Assembly: GCA_964371155.1 (NCBI GenBank)
Contig: CAYJLI010000028.1
Span: 1-30,248, forward strand
Direction of reading: 5' to 3'
Origin: CAYJEQ01 sp964371155
GTDB lineage: Bacteria; Bacillota; Clostridia; Oscillospirales; Ruminococcaceae
Length of the DNA stretch: 30,248 bases
Part shown: positions 9,027 through 17,160 of the stretch, one piece after another
Layout: every line of letters begins with the position of its first letter
How positions within the stretch are numbered: position 1 is the first letter of the stretch
Position numbers and translations under genes: made by a program
Notes under the pieces: model-generated
Databases searched by the model: none
What the model saw: the letters and a program-made list of their open reading frames with translations, nothing else
Told to the model about the DNA's origin: nothing

Positions 9027-11237
9027 ATGAAAAATAAAAACTTTTTATTTAGTATTTCCTTAGGGGTGCTTTTTTTTCTTGTTACTGCTTATGCTATGAT
9101 TTTATTTAATAATACTGTTAATCATGAACTTGAAAAATCTGTTAGAAACAATCTTGTAGACATGGCAAATCAGCAGCAAATTTCACTTAACAGACAGCTT
9201 GACAGTATGCTTTTTAATTTAATAAGCGTTTCAGAAACACTGCCAATAATTGGTGAGGCAGATTACGAGATTATCCAATATGTAAATCGAAAAGGAACTG
9301 AATTAAACTTTGAATTGGCTATGCTTATAGATAACGAAGGCATGGCTTATACTTCCGACCGTGAATTTATAGATGTTTCACATACCGAATACTTTAAAAA
9401 TGCAATAAAAGGAGTAATAGATGCCACCGAGCCATATTTTTCTGAAATTTCACAAAAAGAAGTTGTTGCGATAGCTGTGCCAATATATGTTGGGCGTGAT
9501 ATTGATGGCGTACTTGCAGTGGAATATTGCACCGAGTATTTATCGAGTTTGCTCACAAGCTTCACTGATAGCCGTGGATTAAACCTATTAATTAATTCAG
9601 ACAGCGAAATTATGCTAAGTACCAACTCCTTTGTACTCAGTTTTGACGCTTTTAAAAATGCACAATTTGACGGAAATGAAACTTTTGAAACTGTTGTAGA
9701 AGATTTTAAATTAGGAAAATCCGGAAGTATCTCATATACTTTAAATGGTGTGAAAAAATTTGGTGAATACAGACCTATTGAAATTAATGACTGGATATTA
9801 TTCTTTGAAATTTCTGAGGAAAGTATGGTTGAGAGTATCCAGACAATATCAAATAGCATGGTTTTAAATAGTGTAATAATTATTATATTTTCATTTATTT
9901 TGCTACTGTATTTTGTAATTTCAAAAAATAATTCAGCAAAAGAATTAGAAAAAGTTGCATACTATGATGAGCTTACACACATTCCAAATTTATATAAATT
10001 TAAAATACTTGTAAGCGAGGCTCTTAAAAAAGATCCTGATAAAAAATACACCATGGTAAAAATGGATTTGATAAACTTTAAAGCTGTGAATGAAATGTTT
10101 GGATTTAAAGCAGGAGATGAAGTTATAAAGACAATTGCAGAAGTCGGCAAGCATGTTGAAAATTCCACTTTTATTCAAGCAAGAGTAAGTGCGGAAGAAT
10201 TTATGTTTTTCTCTGAAAAATCTGTATTTGAGCATTTAGAGCATACTTCAAAGGATTATGAAGAACGGTTTAAATCCATGCTACCAACTTTATCCGAGCA
10301 CCAATTTACTTTTAGATATGGGCGCTACTTCATACCCGAGGGTGAAACTGATGTTAATGTTATTGTTGGTAAAACAAATATAGCTCATGCGTTTGCCAAG
10401 GGCGGTAGAGGTGCTAACATTTGGGATTATGATGATAATTTCACCAAGAAAGTTCTTCGTGACACCGAAATCGCAAATAAGATGCACAAAGCTTTAGCAA
10501 ATCATGAGTTCAAAACCTATTTACAACCTAAAAATAGCGTTGAAAATGGAAAAATATCCGGTGCCGAAGCTCTTGTAAGGTGGGTGGAGCACGATGGACA
10601 AATGGTTTTCCCTAATGAATTTATACCACTTTTTGAACAGAATGGGTTTATTGTAGAGCTTGATATATATATGCTTAAAAATGTTTGTGAAATGTTATGC
10701 AGGTGGAGAGAAAACGGTAAAGAGCTAATCCCTGTTTCAATTAATTTTTCTCGCCTTCACCTACAAAACAAAAACTTTATAAAAGAGATTGCAGAAATTG
10801 TTTCCTCATATAAAATAGACCCTAAATATATTGAAATTGAGCTTACCGAGAGCACTGTTATGGAAAATGAAAAAGAGCTCATAAATATATTAGCCGAGCT
10901 TCACAAAAATGGATTTCTTGTTGCTATTGATGACTTTGGTTCTGGATATTCCTCACTGGGTATGCTTAAGAATTTCAAGGTTGATACTCTCAAATTAGAT
11001 AAGAGCTTTTTTACCGACCTTGAAGAAGAGGATGAATACAATAGAGGAAATCTTGTTGTAGAGAGCGTAGTGGCACTTGCTGGTAATTTAGGAATTCACA
11101 CTGTTGCTGAGGGTATTGAAGATCTTCGTCAATACGAATTTTTAAAGAAGATTAAATGTGATTTAGCTCAAGGGTATTATTTTTCTAAGCCTATACCTAT
11201 GCCTGAATTTGAAAATCTTTATTTTAATGAGCATTAA
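9027..11237 (+). CDS. Membrane sensor with Cache, degenerate GGDEF and EAL domains
   Basis: Probable cyclic di-GMP phosphodiesterase of 736 residues. TM1 is at about 5-27, followed by an extracytoplasmic sensor region (about 30-275, double-Cache-like), TM2 at about 279-298, a GGDEF-family domain (about 305-465) and an EAL domain (about 480-730). The GGDEF signature is replaced by SAEEF (388-392), so cyclase activity is unlikely. The EAL motifs are intact: EALVRW (514-519), ELTES, IDDFGSGYSSL, KLDKSF, and VAEGIED with E695. The likely role is therefore hydrolysis of c-di-GMP in response to an extracellular ligand, with the degenerate domain perhaps regulatory. The ligand is unknown. The ATG follows GAGGG; the gene is monocistronic with its own promoter and terminator. 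Confidence 0.9.
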   Translation: MKNKNFLFSISLGVLFFLVTAYAMILFNNTVNHELEKSVRNNLVDMANQQQISLNRQLDSMLFNLISVSETLPIIGEADYEIIQYVNRKGTELNFELAMLIDNEGMAYTSDREFIDVSHTEYFKNAIKGVIDATEPYFSEISQKEVVAIAVPIYVGRDIDGVLAVEYCTEYLSSLLTSFTDSRGLNLLINSDSEIMLSTNSFVLSFDAFKNAQFDGNETFETVVEDFKLGKSGSISYTLNGVKKFGEYRPIEINDWILFFEISEESMVESIQTISNSMVLNSVIIIIFSFILLLYFVISKNNSAKELEKVAYYDELTHIPNLYKFKILVSEALKKDPDKKYTMVKMDLINFKAVNEMFGFKAGDEVIKTIAEVGKHVENSTFIQARVSAEEFMFFSEKSVFEHLEHTSKDYEERFKSMLPTLSEHQFTFRYGRYFIPEGETDVNVIVGKTNIAHAFAKGGRGANIWDYDDNFTKKVLRDTEIANKMHKALANHEFKTYLQPKNSVENGKISGAEALVRWVEHDGQMVFPNEFIPLFEQNGFIVELDIYMLKNVCEMLCRWRENGKELIPVSINFSRLHLQNKNFIKEIAEIVSSYKIDPKYIEIELTESTVMENEKELINILAELHKNGFLVAIDDFGSGYSSLGMLKNFKVDTLKLDKSFFTDLEEEDEYNRGNLVVESVVALAGNLGIHTVAEGIEDLRQYEFLKKIKCDLAQGYYFSKPIPMPEFENLYFNEH

Positions 11238-11260
11238 AACAATTAAAAATTAATTAACTT

Positions 11261-11294
11261 AAAAGGTGCTGTTCATGTTTGAACAGCACCTTTT
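11261..11294. terminator. Bidirectional terminator
   Basis: AAAAGGTGCTGTTC and GAACAGCACCTTTT form a perfect stem between two convergent genes, with A-run and T-run flanks that allow function on both strands. Confidence 0.9.
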
Positions 11295-11308
11295 AAAATA
11301 AAAATTAA

Positions 11309-11986
11309 CTATTTGGATGTGGGCATGTATTTGTATATAACGGATGCAATCGCACTCAGTGGCATTGTTTGCAGAGTTATTTTACCTGGGCCTTTTACAA
11401 CTGTATTAAATATTCCTTCTCCTCCAAAGAGCATATTTTTCACTCCTGGAACAGTTTGAATTTCAATGCTACAAGTTGCATCCATGGTTGCAAGATTACC
11501 TGTATCCACAATCATAGCTTCCCCTGCCCCAAGCTCATATTCATGTGCAGCACCATCTATTTCAACAAAGACTATACCATGCCCACTAACCTTTTGCATG
11601 ATAAAACCTTCACCGCCAAAGAATCCTGCTCCTACTTTTCCTCTGAAATGCATGGATAGCTCCACACCTTCTGTAGCCGCTAAAAATGCTGATTTTTGAA
11701 GGATTACAGGCTTATCAGGACTAACTTCAATCACTTTAATCTGTCCTGGGAAACTGCTTGCAAATGAAATTTGACCAACACCGCCCTGCGCTGTATATTT
11801 ATTTTGAAACATTGCTTCCCCTGAAAGCATTCTGCCAAATATTTTTCCTACGCCGCCGCCTATGGTTTCCATTTTCATGTTTGGTGTCATCCAAGCCATT
11901 GAACCACTTTCATTAATCATTGACTCCCCCGCATTTAAATCACAGAGTACTGCTGGAAAATCTCCGCCAATTATTTGGTATTTCAT
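11309..11986 (-). CDS. AIM24 / TIGR00266 family protein
   Basis: Beta-rich protein of 225 residues of the family named after yeast AIM24; its function in bacteria is not established. The start is the ATG of MKYQIIGGDF because GGAGG lies 8 nt upstream; an in-frame start 26 codons earlier has no ribosome site. Features typical of the family are repeated glycine-rich turns (GGGVGKIFGRMLSGE, GQISFASSFPGQI) and the segment GEAMIVDTGNLATMD near residue 155. No membrane segment or signal peptide is visible. It is monocistronic with its own promoter. Confidence 0.88.
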   Translation of the reverse strand: MKYQIIGGDFPAVLCDLNAGESMINESGSMAWMTPNMKMETIGGGVGKIFGRMLSGEAMFQNKYTAQGGVGQISFASSFPGQIKVIEVSPDKPVILQKSAFLAATEGVELSMHFRGKVGAGFFGGEGFIMQKVSGHGIVFVEIDGAAHEYELGAGEAMIVDTGNLATMDATCSIEIQTVPGVKNMLFGGEGIFNTVVKGPGKITLQTMPLSAIASVIYKYMPTSK

Positions 11987-12017
11987 ATGTAATTCCTCCA
12001 ATTTTTTATTTATAAAA

Positions 12018-12046
12018 AGTTTATCATGTATGTAATTAATTGTCAA
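12018..12046 (-). promoter_or_regulatory. Promoter of the AIM24-family gene
   Basis: Minus strand TTGACA (12046-12041), 17-nt spacer, TAAACT (12023-12018), about 30 nt before the start codon. Confidence 0.7.
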
Positions 12047-12144
12047 TTTGAATTTCGAAATCAATTGTGTTAAATTATATACTTACACTCCCTATTTTTT
12101 ATAAACCCTGTTTAATATCTTATATATATTTAACATCAAAAATA

Positions 12145-12182
12145 AAAACCTTATACTCATCGATGATGAGTATAAGGTTTTT
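12145..12182 (-). terminator. Terminator of rplU-prp-rpmA
   Basis: On the minus strand, AAAACCTTATACTCAT pairs with ATGAGTATAAGGTTTT across a short loop and is followed by TTTTTATTTTT. It lies 20 nt after the rpmA stop. Confidence 0.9.
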
Positions 12183-12202
12183 AGAAACAAATTTAGTTTA
12201 AA

Positions 12203-12484
12203 TTAGTTTGCAGGGTAGATAGAAACTTTTTTGCGATCGCGACCAAGACGCTCAAATCTTACAACACCGTCGGATGTTGCAAATAGAGTATCATCGGATC
12301 CTCTGCCAACATTCAGACCTGGGTGAATGTGTGTGCCTCTTTGACGAACAAGGATATTGCCTGCTAATACAAATTGACCGTCCGCTCTCTTAACGCCAAG
12401 ACGCTTAGATTCGGAATCACGACCATTCTTTGTAGAACCAACACCTTTTTTATGTGCAAAAAACTGAATACTAATTTTAATCAT
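12203..12484 (-). CDS. rpmA: Ribosomal protein bL27 with cleavable N-terminus
   Basis: Large-subunit protein whose N-terminal tail reaches toward the peptidyl-transferase centre. The 93 residues begin MIKISIQFFAHKKGVGSTK. The IQFFA segment before HKKG is the Firmicutes extension that Prp removes after FFA. The ATG at 12484 is preferred over an adjacent GTG at 12487 because it is 8 nt from GGAGG and gives the canonical protein. The start lies about 3 nt after the prp stop, in the conserved order rplU-prp-rpmA. Confidence 0.96.
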   Translation of the reverse strand: MIKISIQFFAHKKGVGSTKNGRDSESKRLGVKRADGQFVLAGNILVRQRGTHIHPGLNVGRGSDDTLFATSDGVVRFERLGRDRKKVSIYPAN

Positions 12485-12487
12485 CAC

Positions 12488-12802
12488 TTACACCTCCGTT
12501 ACAATTACCTTAATATATTTCCGATAGTCTTCTTCTAATATACTCATTTGAAGATATAGTGCATCTATAAATTCATATGCTGTATCTGAAGCATCTACGG
12601 GTAGCTTTAGTGAAATTTCATTTTCGAAAACTTCAACTAATGCCTTTGCCTTTACTATTTCTGTAATGCCGTTTACAGTCAACTGCACCGCTGAGGATAC
12701 AGCCGCACAGACGATATCTTCGCCTGAATTTGCAAAGCCTGCATGTCCATTTACTTTAAAGGCATTTTTTCGGTTCATACCGAAAAATTCAGCTCTAATC
12801 AT
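12488..12802 (-). CDS. prp: Ribosomal-processing cysteine protease Prp
   Basis: Removes the N-terminal extension of L27 in Firmicutes (formerly YsxB). The 104 residues contain the family signature: GHAGFANSGEDIVCAAVS, with catalytic H and C in GHAG and DIVCAA. Its place between rplU and rpmA is the family's usual one, and the adjacent L27 carries the matching cleavage motif. It starts 6 nt after the rplU stop with only a weak ribosome site, consistent with translational coupling. Confidence 0.95.
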   Translation of the reverse strand: MIRAEFFGMNRKNAFKVNGHAGFANSGEDIVCAAVSSAVQLTVNGITEIVKAKALVEVFENEISLKLPVDASDTAYEFIDALYLQMSILEEDYRKYIKVIVTEV

Positions 12803-12808
12803 AGCCGA

Positions 12809-13120
12809 TTACGCGTTGATTTCGGTAACTTCAACCTTGGTGTAAGGTTGTCTATGACCCATCTTACGCTTAGAATCTTTTTTACTGCGGTAGGTAAATA
12901 CAGTAATTTTCTTTGACTTACCGTTTTTAATTACCTTAGCTGTAACACTTGCACCATCAACTGTTGGAGCGCCTACAACCATACCGTCTTCTTTGCCTAC
13001 TGCGATAACTTTATCAAAAACAACTTCGCTTTCAGCATCAGCTGTTAATTTTTCGATAAATAGTACATCGCCCGCTTGCACACGGTATTGTTTACCGCCT
13101 GTTTCAATAATTGCGTACAT
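12809..13120 (-). CDS. rplU: Ribosomal protein bL21
   Basis: 23S rRNA-binding protein of the large subunit, 103 residues from MYAIIETGGKQYRVQ, the canonical L21 start. The ATG at 13120 has AGGTG 6 nt upstream. An in-frame GTG three codons earlier is possible but would be atypical. The C-terminal KKITVFTYRSKKDSKRKMGH is the basic rRNA-binding part. It is the first gene of the ribosomal operon, behind an L21-type leader. Confidence 0.97.
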   Translation of the reverse strand: MYAIIETGGKQYRVQAGDVLFIEKLTADAESEVVFDKVIAVGKEDGMVVGAPTVDGASVTAKVIKNGKSKKITVFTYRSKKDSKRKMGHRQPYTKVEVTEINA

Positions 13121-13129
13121 TTCAGACAC

Positions 13130-13198
13130 CTGTCTCTTTCTATAAACTCGCTGTATCAGGCGGCGTTATGACGCACTTATAGCCTGTAACATGCGGCA
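13130..13198 (-). ncRNA. Probable L21 leader (r-leader) RNA
   Basis: The ~70-nt transcript 5' region of rplU contains a G/C-rich structured stretch on the minus strand (ACAGGCTATAAGTGCG, then CGCCGCCTGATACAGCG). This segment looks like the L21 leader family found before rplU in Firmicutes, where excess L21 is thought to repress its own operon. The call rests on position and remembered sequence character. A covariance search with the Rfam L21 leader model would decide it. Confidence 0.6.
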
Positions 13199-13204
13199 AA
13201 TGAT

Positions 13205-13233
13205 ATTTTAGCATATATAACTTCATATGTCAA
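13205..13233 (-). promoter_or_regulatory. Promoter of rplU-prp-rpmA
   Basis: Minus strand TTGACA (13233-13228), 17-nt spacer, TAAAAT (13210-13205), near-consensus. Transcription would begin about 13198. Confidence 0.8.
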
Positions 13234-13282
13234 TACCCTTTAGTACTGATTATATCTTATTTAGTGCATATAATCACTTAAA

Positions 13283-13792
13283 TTAATTTTTCCCTATTTT
13301 CTCTAAAATAAATGGTAAAAATTCTTCTGCATTTCCTTTTTTAAAGCCTTGCTTATCGATATAAATGACATCATTTACACTTCTAAATAAATAGTAAAAA
13401 AATTCATCTTCTGTTATATCCGTTATTTTAGTATAGGGAATTTTAATATTTGCTCCATTTTCGCTGATTGATATAGCTGCATTAAATTCAGTTTTTCTAA
13501 TCCACTTCTGCTCTTTCATTCCTGCAACTGTTTTTCTATAAAGCTTTCTATATCTCGCTTCCCTGCGATAAGTGTAGCCATATATCGACATAGTTGCAAT
13601 TAAAAGAAATGTACCTGCATAAAGCCATGATTGCACAAGCGCCGCTATAAAAAACATAATAATTGATAAAATACCTGATAATAAGCTTATTCTCTTTGCT
13701 CGTTTAGCCTCTTTTTTCACTCTATCGATTACCGAATTAGTTACTGTGTATATATATTTATCTTCTGTAATATCAAAAATATTTTCAAACAT
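13283..13792 (-). CDS. YcxB-like membrane protein, function unknown
   Basis: Hypothetical protein of about 169 residues from MFENIFDITEDK. Two hydrophobic stretches (LLSGILSIIMFFIAALVQSW and WLYAGTFLLIATMSIYGYTY) form a membrane hairpin at about residues 35-80. They are followed by a soluble C-terminal part with ISENGANIKIPYTKITDI and VIYIDKQGF, resembling the YcxB-like C-terminal domain. The start is uncertain: the chosen ATG has a weak GATGGGAT element upstream, while in-frame ATG and TTG codons 5-7 codons earlier lack a ribosome site. The 132 nt upstream of it contain no gene, only an AT-rich inverted repeat (TAGATAAT/ATTATCTA). Confidence 0.65.
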   Translation of the reverse strand: MFENIFDITEDKYIYTVTNSVIDRVKKEAKRAKRISLLSGILSIIMFFIAALVQSWLYAGTFLLIATMSIYGYTYRREARYRKLYRKTVAGMKEQKWIRKTEFNAAISISENGANIKIPYTKITDITEDEFFYYLFRSVNDVIYIDKQGFKKGNAEEFLPFILEKIGKN

Positions 13793-13924
13793 TTTTTTAC
13801 ATCCCATCCACAATTATCATTGTTTAATAGATAATCAAAACAACTAACATTCATTAGTGCAAAAATTTAGGTTTAATTATCTAAATAAGTTATTTGCAGA
13901 GTTTGTACAGGCGATGAGTAGAAA

Positions 13925-14329
13925 TTATCTTCGTCTAACTTTTTTATTAACACCTATTATTCCACCTATTGCACCCATTAAAACATTTGCAAAAAATCTA
14001 ACTAATGCTCCACTCCCCACTACATCTTCTGAAAACATGGTACCAATCAAAAATGTTGTGGCAAAAAATAAAACTGAAGCTATGATTCCATATAAAAAAC
14101 CATTTTCCCTCTTACATCTTGCTATGAAGTACCCACCAACAAAGCAGGCCAGACTCGTGCAAACTGTTGCTATCACGGGGTAGAGAAAAAATGGAATATT
14201 GATGTAACTGCTCAAAACTGCAACAATTAAATAGAGCATACACATAAATATCAAACTTGCTAAAGAGCCTTTTAAAATTATCTTTAAATCATTTTTTGCT
14301 GTATTTTTTTCTAAAGTCTGCAAACGCAT
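13925..14329 (-). CDS. TIGR04086 family membrane protein
   Basis: Small integral membrane protein of 134 residues with four predicted membrane segments (about residues 20-42, 48-70, 78-100 and 106-127) and a basic C-terminus (NKKVRRR). The family is uncharacterised but is regularly found beside yajC and tgt in Clostridia, as here. The ATG of MRLQTLEKN is chosen because AGAGGTG precedes it; an ATG six codons upstream lacks a ribosome site. Many clostridial genomes have the SCIFF peptide and its radical-SAM maturase next in line; they are not present here. Confidence 0.82.
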   Translation of the reverse strand: MRLQTLEKNTAKNDLKIILKGSLASLIFMCMLYLIVAVLSSYINIPFFLYPVIATVCTSLACFVGGYFIARCKRENGFLYGIIASVLFFATTFLIGTMFSEDVVGSGALVRFFANVLMGAIGGIIGVNKKVRRR

Positions 14330-14386
14330 AAAAAACACCTCTCTCATATTCTTTAATAAAATATATGAGAGAGGTAGAAAATTATA

Positions 14387-14695
14387 CTATGAATCTTCCC
14401 TAACGGCTATTTTAGAGTGAACACCCCATCTTTGGATTCTGATTTTACTTCTGTCGCCCGATGTTTCAATTACAATTGTGTCGTCTTTTACGCTGACAAC
14501 CAATCCAACTATACCACCAATGGTTAAAACTTCATCGCCTATTTCAACAGAATTTCGCATTGCTTGTGTTTCTTTATCTCTTTTACGCTGTGGCCTTATC
14601 ATTACAAAATAAAGTAGAACAAACATTACTCCTAACAGCAGCATTTGTGACATAAAAGCGCTGCTATCAGCTGACATTGACATTAGATTAGTCAT
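14387..14695 (-). CDS. yajC: Preprotein translocase subunit YajC
   Basis: Accessory protein of the Sec/SecDF translocon, 102 residues. One N-terminal membrane segment (about residues 16-34) is followed by the family signature MIRPQRKRDKE and a soluble domain with VEIGDEVLTIGGIVG. The ATG follows CGGAG. It lies 230 nt after tgt and has its own promoter. The C-terminal tail is a little longer than in E. coli. Confidence 0.93.
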   Translation of the reverse strand: MTNLMSMSADSSAFMSQMLLLGVMFVLLYFVMIRPQRKRDKETQAMRNSVEIGDEVLTIGGIVGLVVSVKDDTIVIETSGDRSKIRIQRWGVHSKIAVREDS

Positions 14696-14711
14696 TTTCT
14701 TACTCCGTTTC

Positions 14712-14731
14712 TGTCAGAAAAAATTCTGACA
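14712..14731. repeat. Perfect 8-bp inverted repeat before yajC
   Basis: TGTCAGAA, four A, TTCTGACA. It lies in the 5' leader of yajC, between the promoter and the ribosome site. No U-run follows on the minus strand, so it is not an obvious intrinsic terminator for tgt; it may be an operator or a leader hairpin. Confidence 0.6.
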
Positions 14732-14758
14732 ATTATATTTTTTTATTTCACTGTTGGT

Positions 14759-14787
14759 ATTATACCAAAAACTGTATTATTTTGCAA
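14759..14787 (-). promoter_or_regulatory. Promoter of yajC
   Basis: Minus strand TTGCAA (14787-14782), 17-nt spacer, TATAAT (14764-14759). The -10 sits in a small GGTATAATACC palindrome. Between it and tgt there is only a weak hairpin (CCTAAA...TTTTAGG, 14901-14922). Confidence 0.7.
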
Positions 14788-14925
14788 TAGTACAAATAAA
14801 ATTGCTGTTGATAATATAATTGTTTTTTCTAATACTTTATCGCTGCCGTCGTGTGGAGTGGTAGGGCGATACTTCTTCAGTGTTTACCTATATTTTTGTT
14901 CCTAAACGAGCGGTGTTTTAGGGCT

Positions 14926-16056
14926 TTAAATTCTTTTGCTTAAAATTGGAATTTGCGCTTCTCTAAATGCAGCAAATGTTCCTGCATCAAGTTCTGCCCT
15001 TATTGTTTCCATTAAAGTATTGTAGAAATAGAGATTGTGTATTACAGTAAGGCGCATTCCGAGTATTTCTTTTGCTTTAAACAAATGCCTTATATATGCC
15101 TTTGAGTGATTTTTACAAGTTGGGCAGTCACAATCCTTATCAATTGGGGAATTATCACGCTCGTATTTGGCGTTATTTATATTTATTATACCACTCCATG
15201 TAAATAGATGCCCATGTCTTGCATTTCTGCTTGGCATTACGCAGTCAAATATATCTATTCCTCTGTGCACCGCTTCGATGATATTTGCCGGAGTACCCAC
15301 TCCCATTAAATAGCGGATCTTTTCGCTTGGCATATATGGCTCAACTGTTTCTATTATGCGGTACATCTCCTCCGCACTCTCTCCAACTGCAAGACCGCCT
15401 ATCGCATAGCCGTCTAAGTCGAGCTCTGCAATGTCTTTCATATGCTTTATTCTAAGGTCTTCATATGTTGAGCCTTGGTTTATACCGAATAAAAGCTGAT
15501 TTTTATTTATGGTTTCGGGCAGTGCATTTAGCCTGTCCATTTCTCGTTTACAACGAACAAGCCACCTTGTAGTGCGCTCAATTGATTTCTTTGTATATTC
15601 ATACTCGGCAGGATTTTCAATACACTCATCAAACGCCATTGCAATTGTAGAGGCAAGATTGGACTGAATTCTCATGCTTGCTTCGGGATCCATAAAGATT
15701 TTCGAGCCGTCAATATGCGACTGAAAATATACTCCCTCTTCTTTTATCTTTCTAAGCTTAGCAAGTGAAAAAACCTGAAACCCACCACTATCGGTGAGAA
15801 TTGGCGCCTCCCAGCCCATGAACTTATGAAGACCTCCCATATCCCGCACTACATCATCACCCGGCCTCAGGTGAAGATGGTATGTATTGCAAAGCTCTAC
15901 TTGACATTTAAGCTCTTTTAGGTCGTAGGAGGAAATACCGCCTTTTATTGCGGCAGATGTGCCCACATTCATGAAAGCAGGTGTTTGTACACTTCCATGG
16001 ACAGTGTGAAACTCCCCTCTTCGAGCACTACCCTCTTTTTTAATAAGTTTATACAT
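14926..16056 (-). CDS. tgt: Queuine/preQ1 tRNA-ribosyltransferase
   Basis: Exchanges guanine 34 of GUN-anticodon tRNAs for the queuosine precursor preQ1. The protein has 376 residues from MYKLIKKEGSARRGEF; that ATG has GGAG upstream, while an in-frame ATG 18 codons earlier lies in the queA-tgt gap without one. Visible are LTDSGGFQVFSL with the active-site Asp, FDCVMPSRNARHG with the catalytic Asp, and the zinc site CDCPTCKN plus a downstream His. The enzyme is expected to act on the product of queCDE/queF-type genes, none of which is in the window. It follows queA in the usual order. Confidence 0.97.
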   Translation of the reverse strand: MYKLIKKEGSARRGEFHTVHGSVQTPAFMNVGTSAAIKGGISSYDLKELKCQVELCNTYHLHLRPGDDVVRDMGGLHKFMGWEAPILTDSGGFQVFSLAKLRKIKEEGVYFQSHIDGSKIFMDPEASMRIQSNLASTIAMAFDECIENPAEYEYTKKSIERTTRWLVRCKREMDRLNALPETINKNQLLFGINQGSTYEDLRIKHMKDIAELDLDGYAIGGLAVGESAEEMYRIIETVEPYMPSEKIRYLMGVGTPANIIEAVHRGIDIFDCVMPSRNARHGHLFTWSGIININNAKYERDNSPIDKDCDCPTCKNHSKAYIRHLFKAKEILGMRLTVIHNLYFYNTLMETIRAELDAGTFAAFREAQIPILSKRI

Positions 16057-16131
16057 AATAAATTTTCTCCGTTCTATCTTAAAATATGTGGCATAACTAT
16101 TGTAAGCCACACAGAAGCATTTGTTTAATTA

Positions 16132-17160
16132 CTAAAGAATCGCCATACTGTCGCCAAAGCTAAAAAAGCGATATTTATTTTCCACTGCATGCCTGTATGC
16201 CGACATTGTTTCTTCATATCCAGCAAATGCACTCACAAGCATAATCAGTGTGCTCTCGGGAAGATGGAAATTTGTGATAAGCCCATCTAAAATTTTAAAT
16301 TCATATCCTGGGTATATAAAAATGTCGGTATCCCCACTGCATTCTTTTATCTCGCCGTTATACATTGTGGCAATGGATTCTATTGTGCGGCAACTTGTAG
16401 TCCCGACTGCTATCACTCTGCCACCCTCGGATTTAGTCCTATTAATAATATCCGCTGTTTCCTTAGGGCAGAAATAGCTTTCACTGTGCATTTTATGCTC
16501 TATTATATCATCAGCCTTAACAGGTCTGAATGTCCCAAGTCCCACATGAAGGGTAACATAGGCAATGCTCACCCCTTTTTCTGCCAGTGCGTTCATTACC
16601 TCGGGGGTAAAGTGAAGTCCTGCCGTGGGTGCTGCCGCCGAACCTCTTTCTTTTGAATAAACAGTTTGATAACGCTCTTTATCATCAAGCTTTTTAGTTA
16701 TATAATGTGGCAGTGGCATCTCTCCGATTTGGTCGAGGACTGAATAGAAGTCGCCATCATAGCTAAATTTAGCCAGTCTATTACCACCGTCAAGCACACT
16801 TAATATCTCGCCTTTAAGTATTCCATTTCCAAAGACAAAAGAAGTTCCTGGTTGTGCTTTTCTGCCAGGGCGCACCATAATCTCCCATACATCTTTCTCC
16901 CTTTGAGCAAGTAGTAGAAACTCCACTTTTCCGCCGCTCATTTCTTTATTTCCATAAAGCCTTGCAGGAAGCACCCTTGAATTATTTAAAACAAGTAAGT
17001 CACCCTCATTGAGAAGCTCTATTATATCGGTAAATTTTCCGTCGGAGCAAACTCCATTTTCCTTTGATAGATGTAATAGCTTGGAACTATCCCTTGGATA
17101 CAATGGAGTTTGTGCAATAAGCTCTTCCGGCAATTCATAATAAAAATCAGTTCTTTTCAT
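16132..17160 (-). CDS. queA: S-adenosylmethionine:tRNA ribosyltransferase-isomerase
   Basis: Converts preQ1-tRNA to epoxyqueuosine-tRNA using the ribosyl part of SAM. The 342-residue protein begins MKRTDFYYELPEELIAQTPL, the canonical start, and contains LVLNNSRVLPARL, GSAAAPTAGLHFTPEV, YVTLHVGLGTFRPV and the C-terminal TNFHLPESTLIMLVSAF, all family signatures. The ATG has GGAG 8 nt upstream; an in-frame ATG six codons earlier is rejected. That ribosome site lies within a sequence that is repeated in front of mal at 23080-23119. Confidence 0.97.
   Translation of the reverse strand: MKRTDFYYELPEELIAQTPLYPRDSSKLLHLSKENGVCSDGKFTDIIELLNEGDLLVLNNSRVLPARLYGNKEMSGGKVEFLLLAQREKDVWEIMVRPGRKAQPGTSFVFGNGILKGEILSVLDGGNRLAKFSYDGDFYSVLDQIGEMPLPHYITKKLDDKERYQTVYSKERGSAAAPTAGLHFTPEVMNALAEKGVSIAYVTLHVGLGTFRPVKADDIIEHKMHSESYFCPKETADIINRTKSEGGRVIAVGTTSCRTIESIATMYNGEIKECSGDTDIFIYPGYEFKILDGLITNFHLPESTLIMLVSAFAGYEETMSAYRHAVENKYRFFSFGDSMAIL

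Noticed and set aside
11987..12064. Longer AIM24-family protein with 26 extra residues
   Set aside because: The extension would run over the promoter -10 and leader; the internal ATG has GGAGG.
13814..13924. SCIFF peptide gene expected near yajC and the TIGR04086 gene in many Clostridia
   Set aside because: No short Cys-rich frame or radical-SAM maturase is present in this stretch or nearby.
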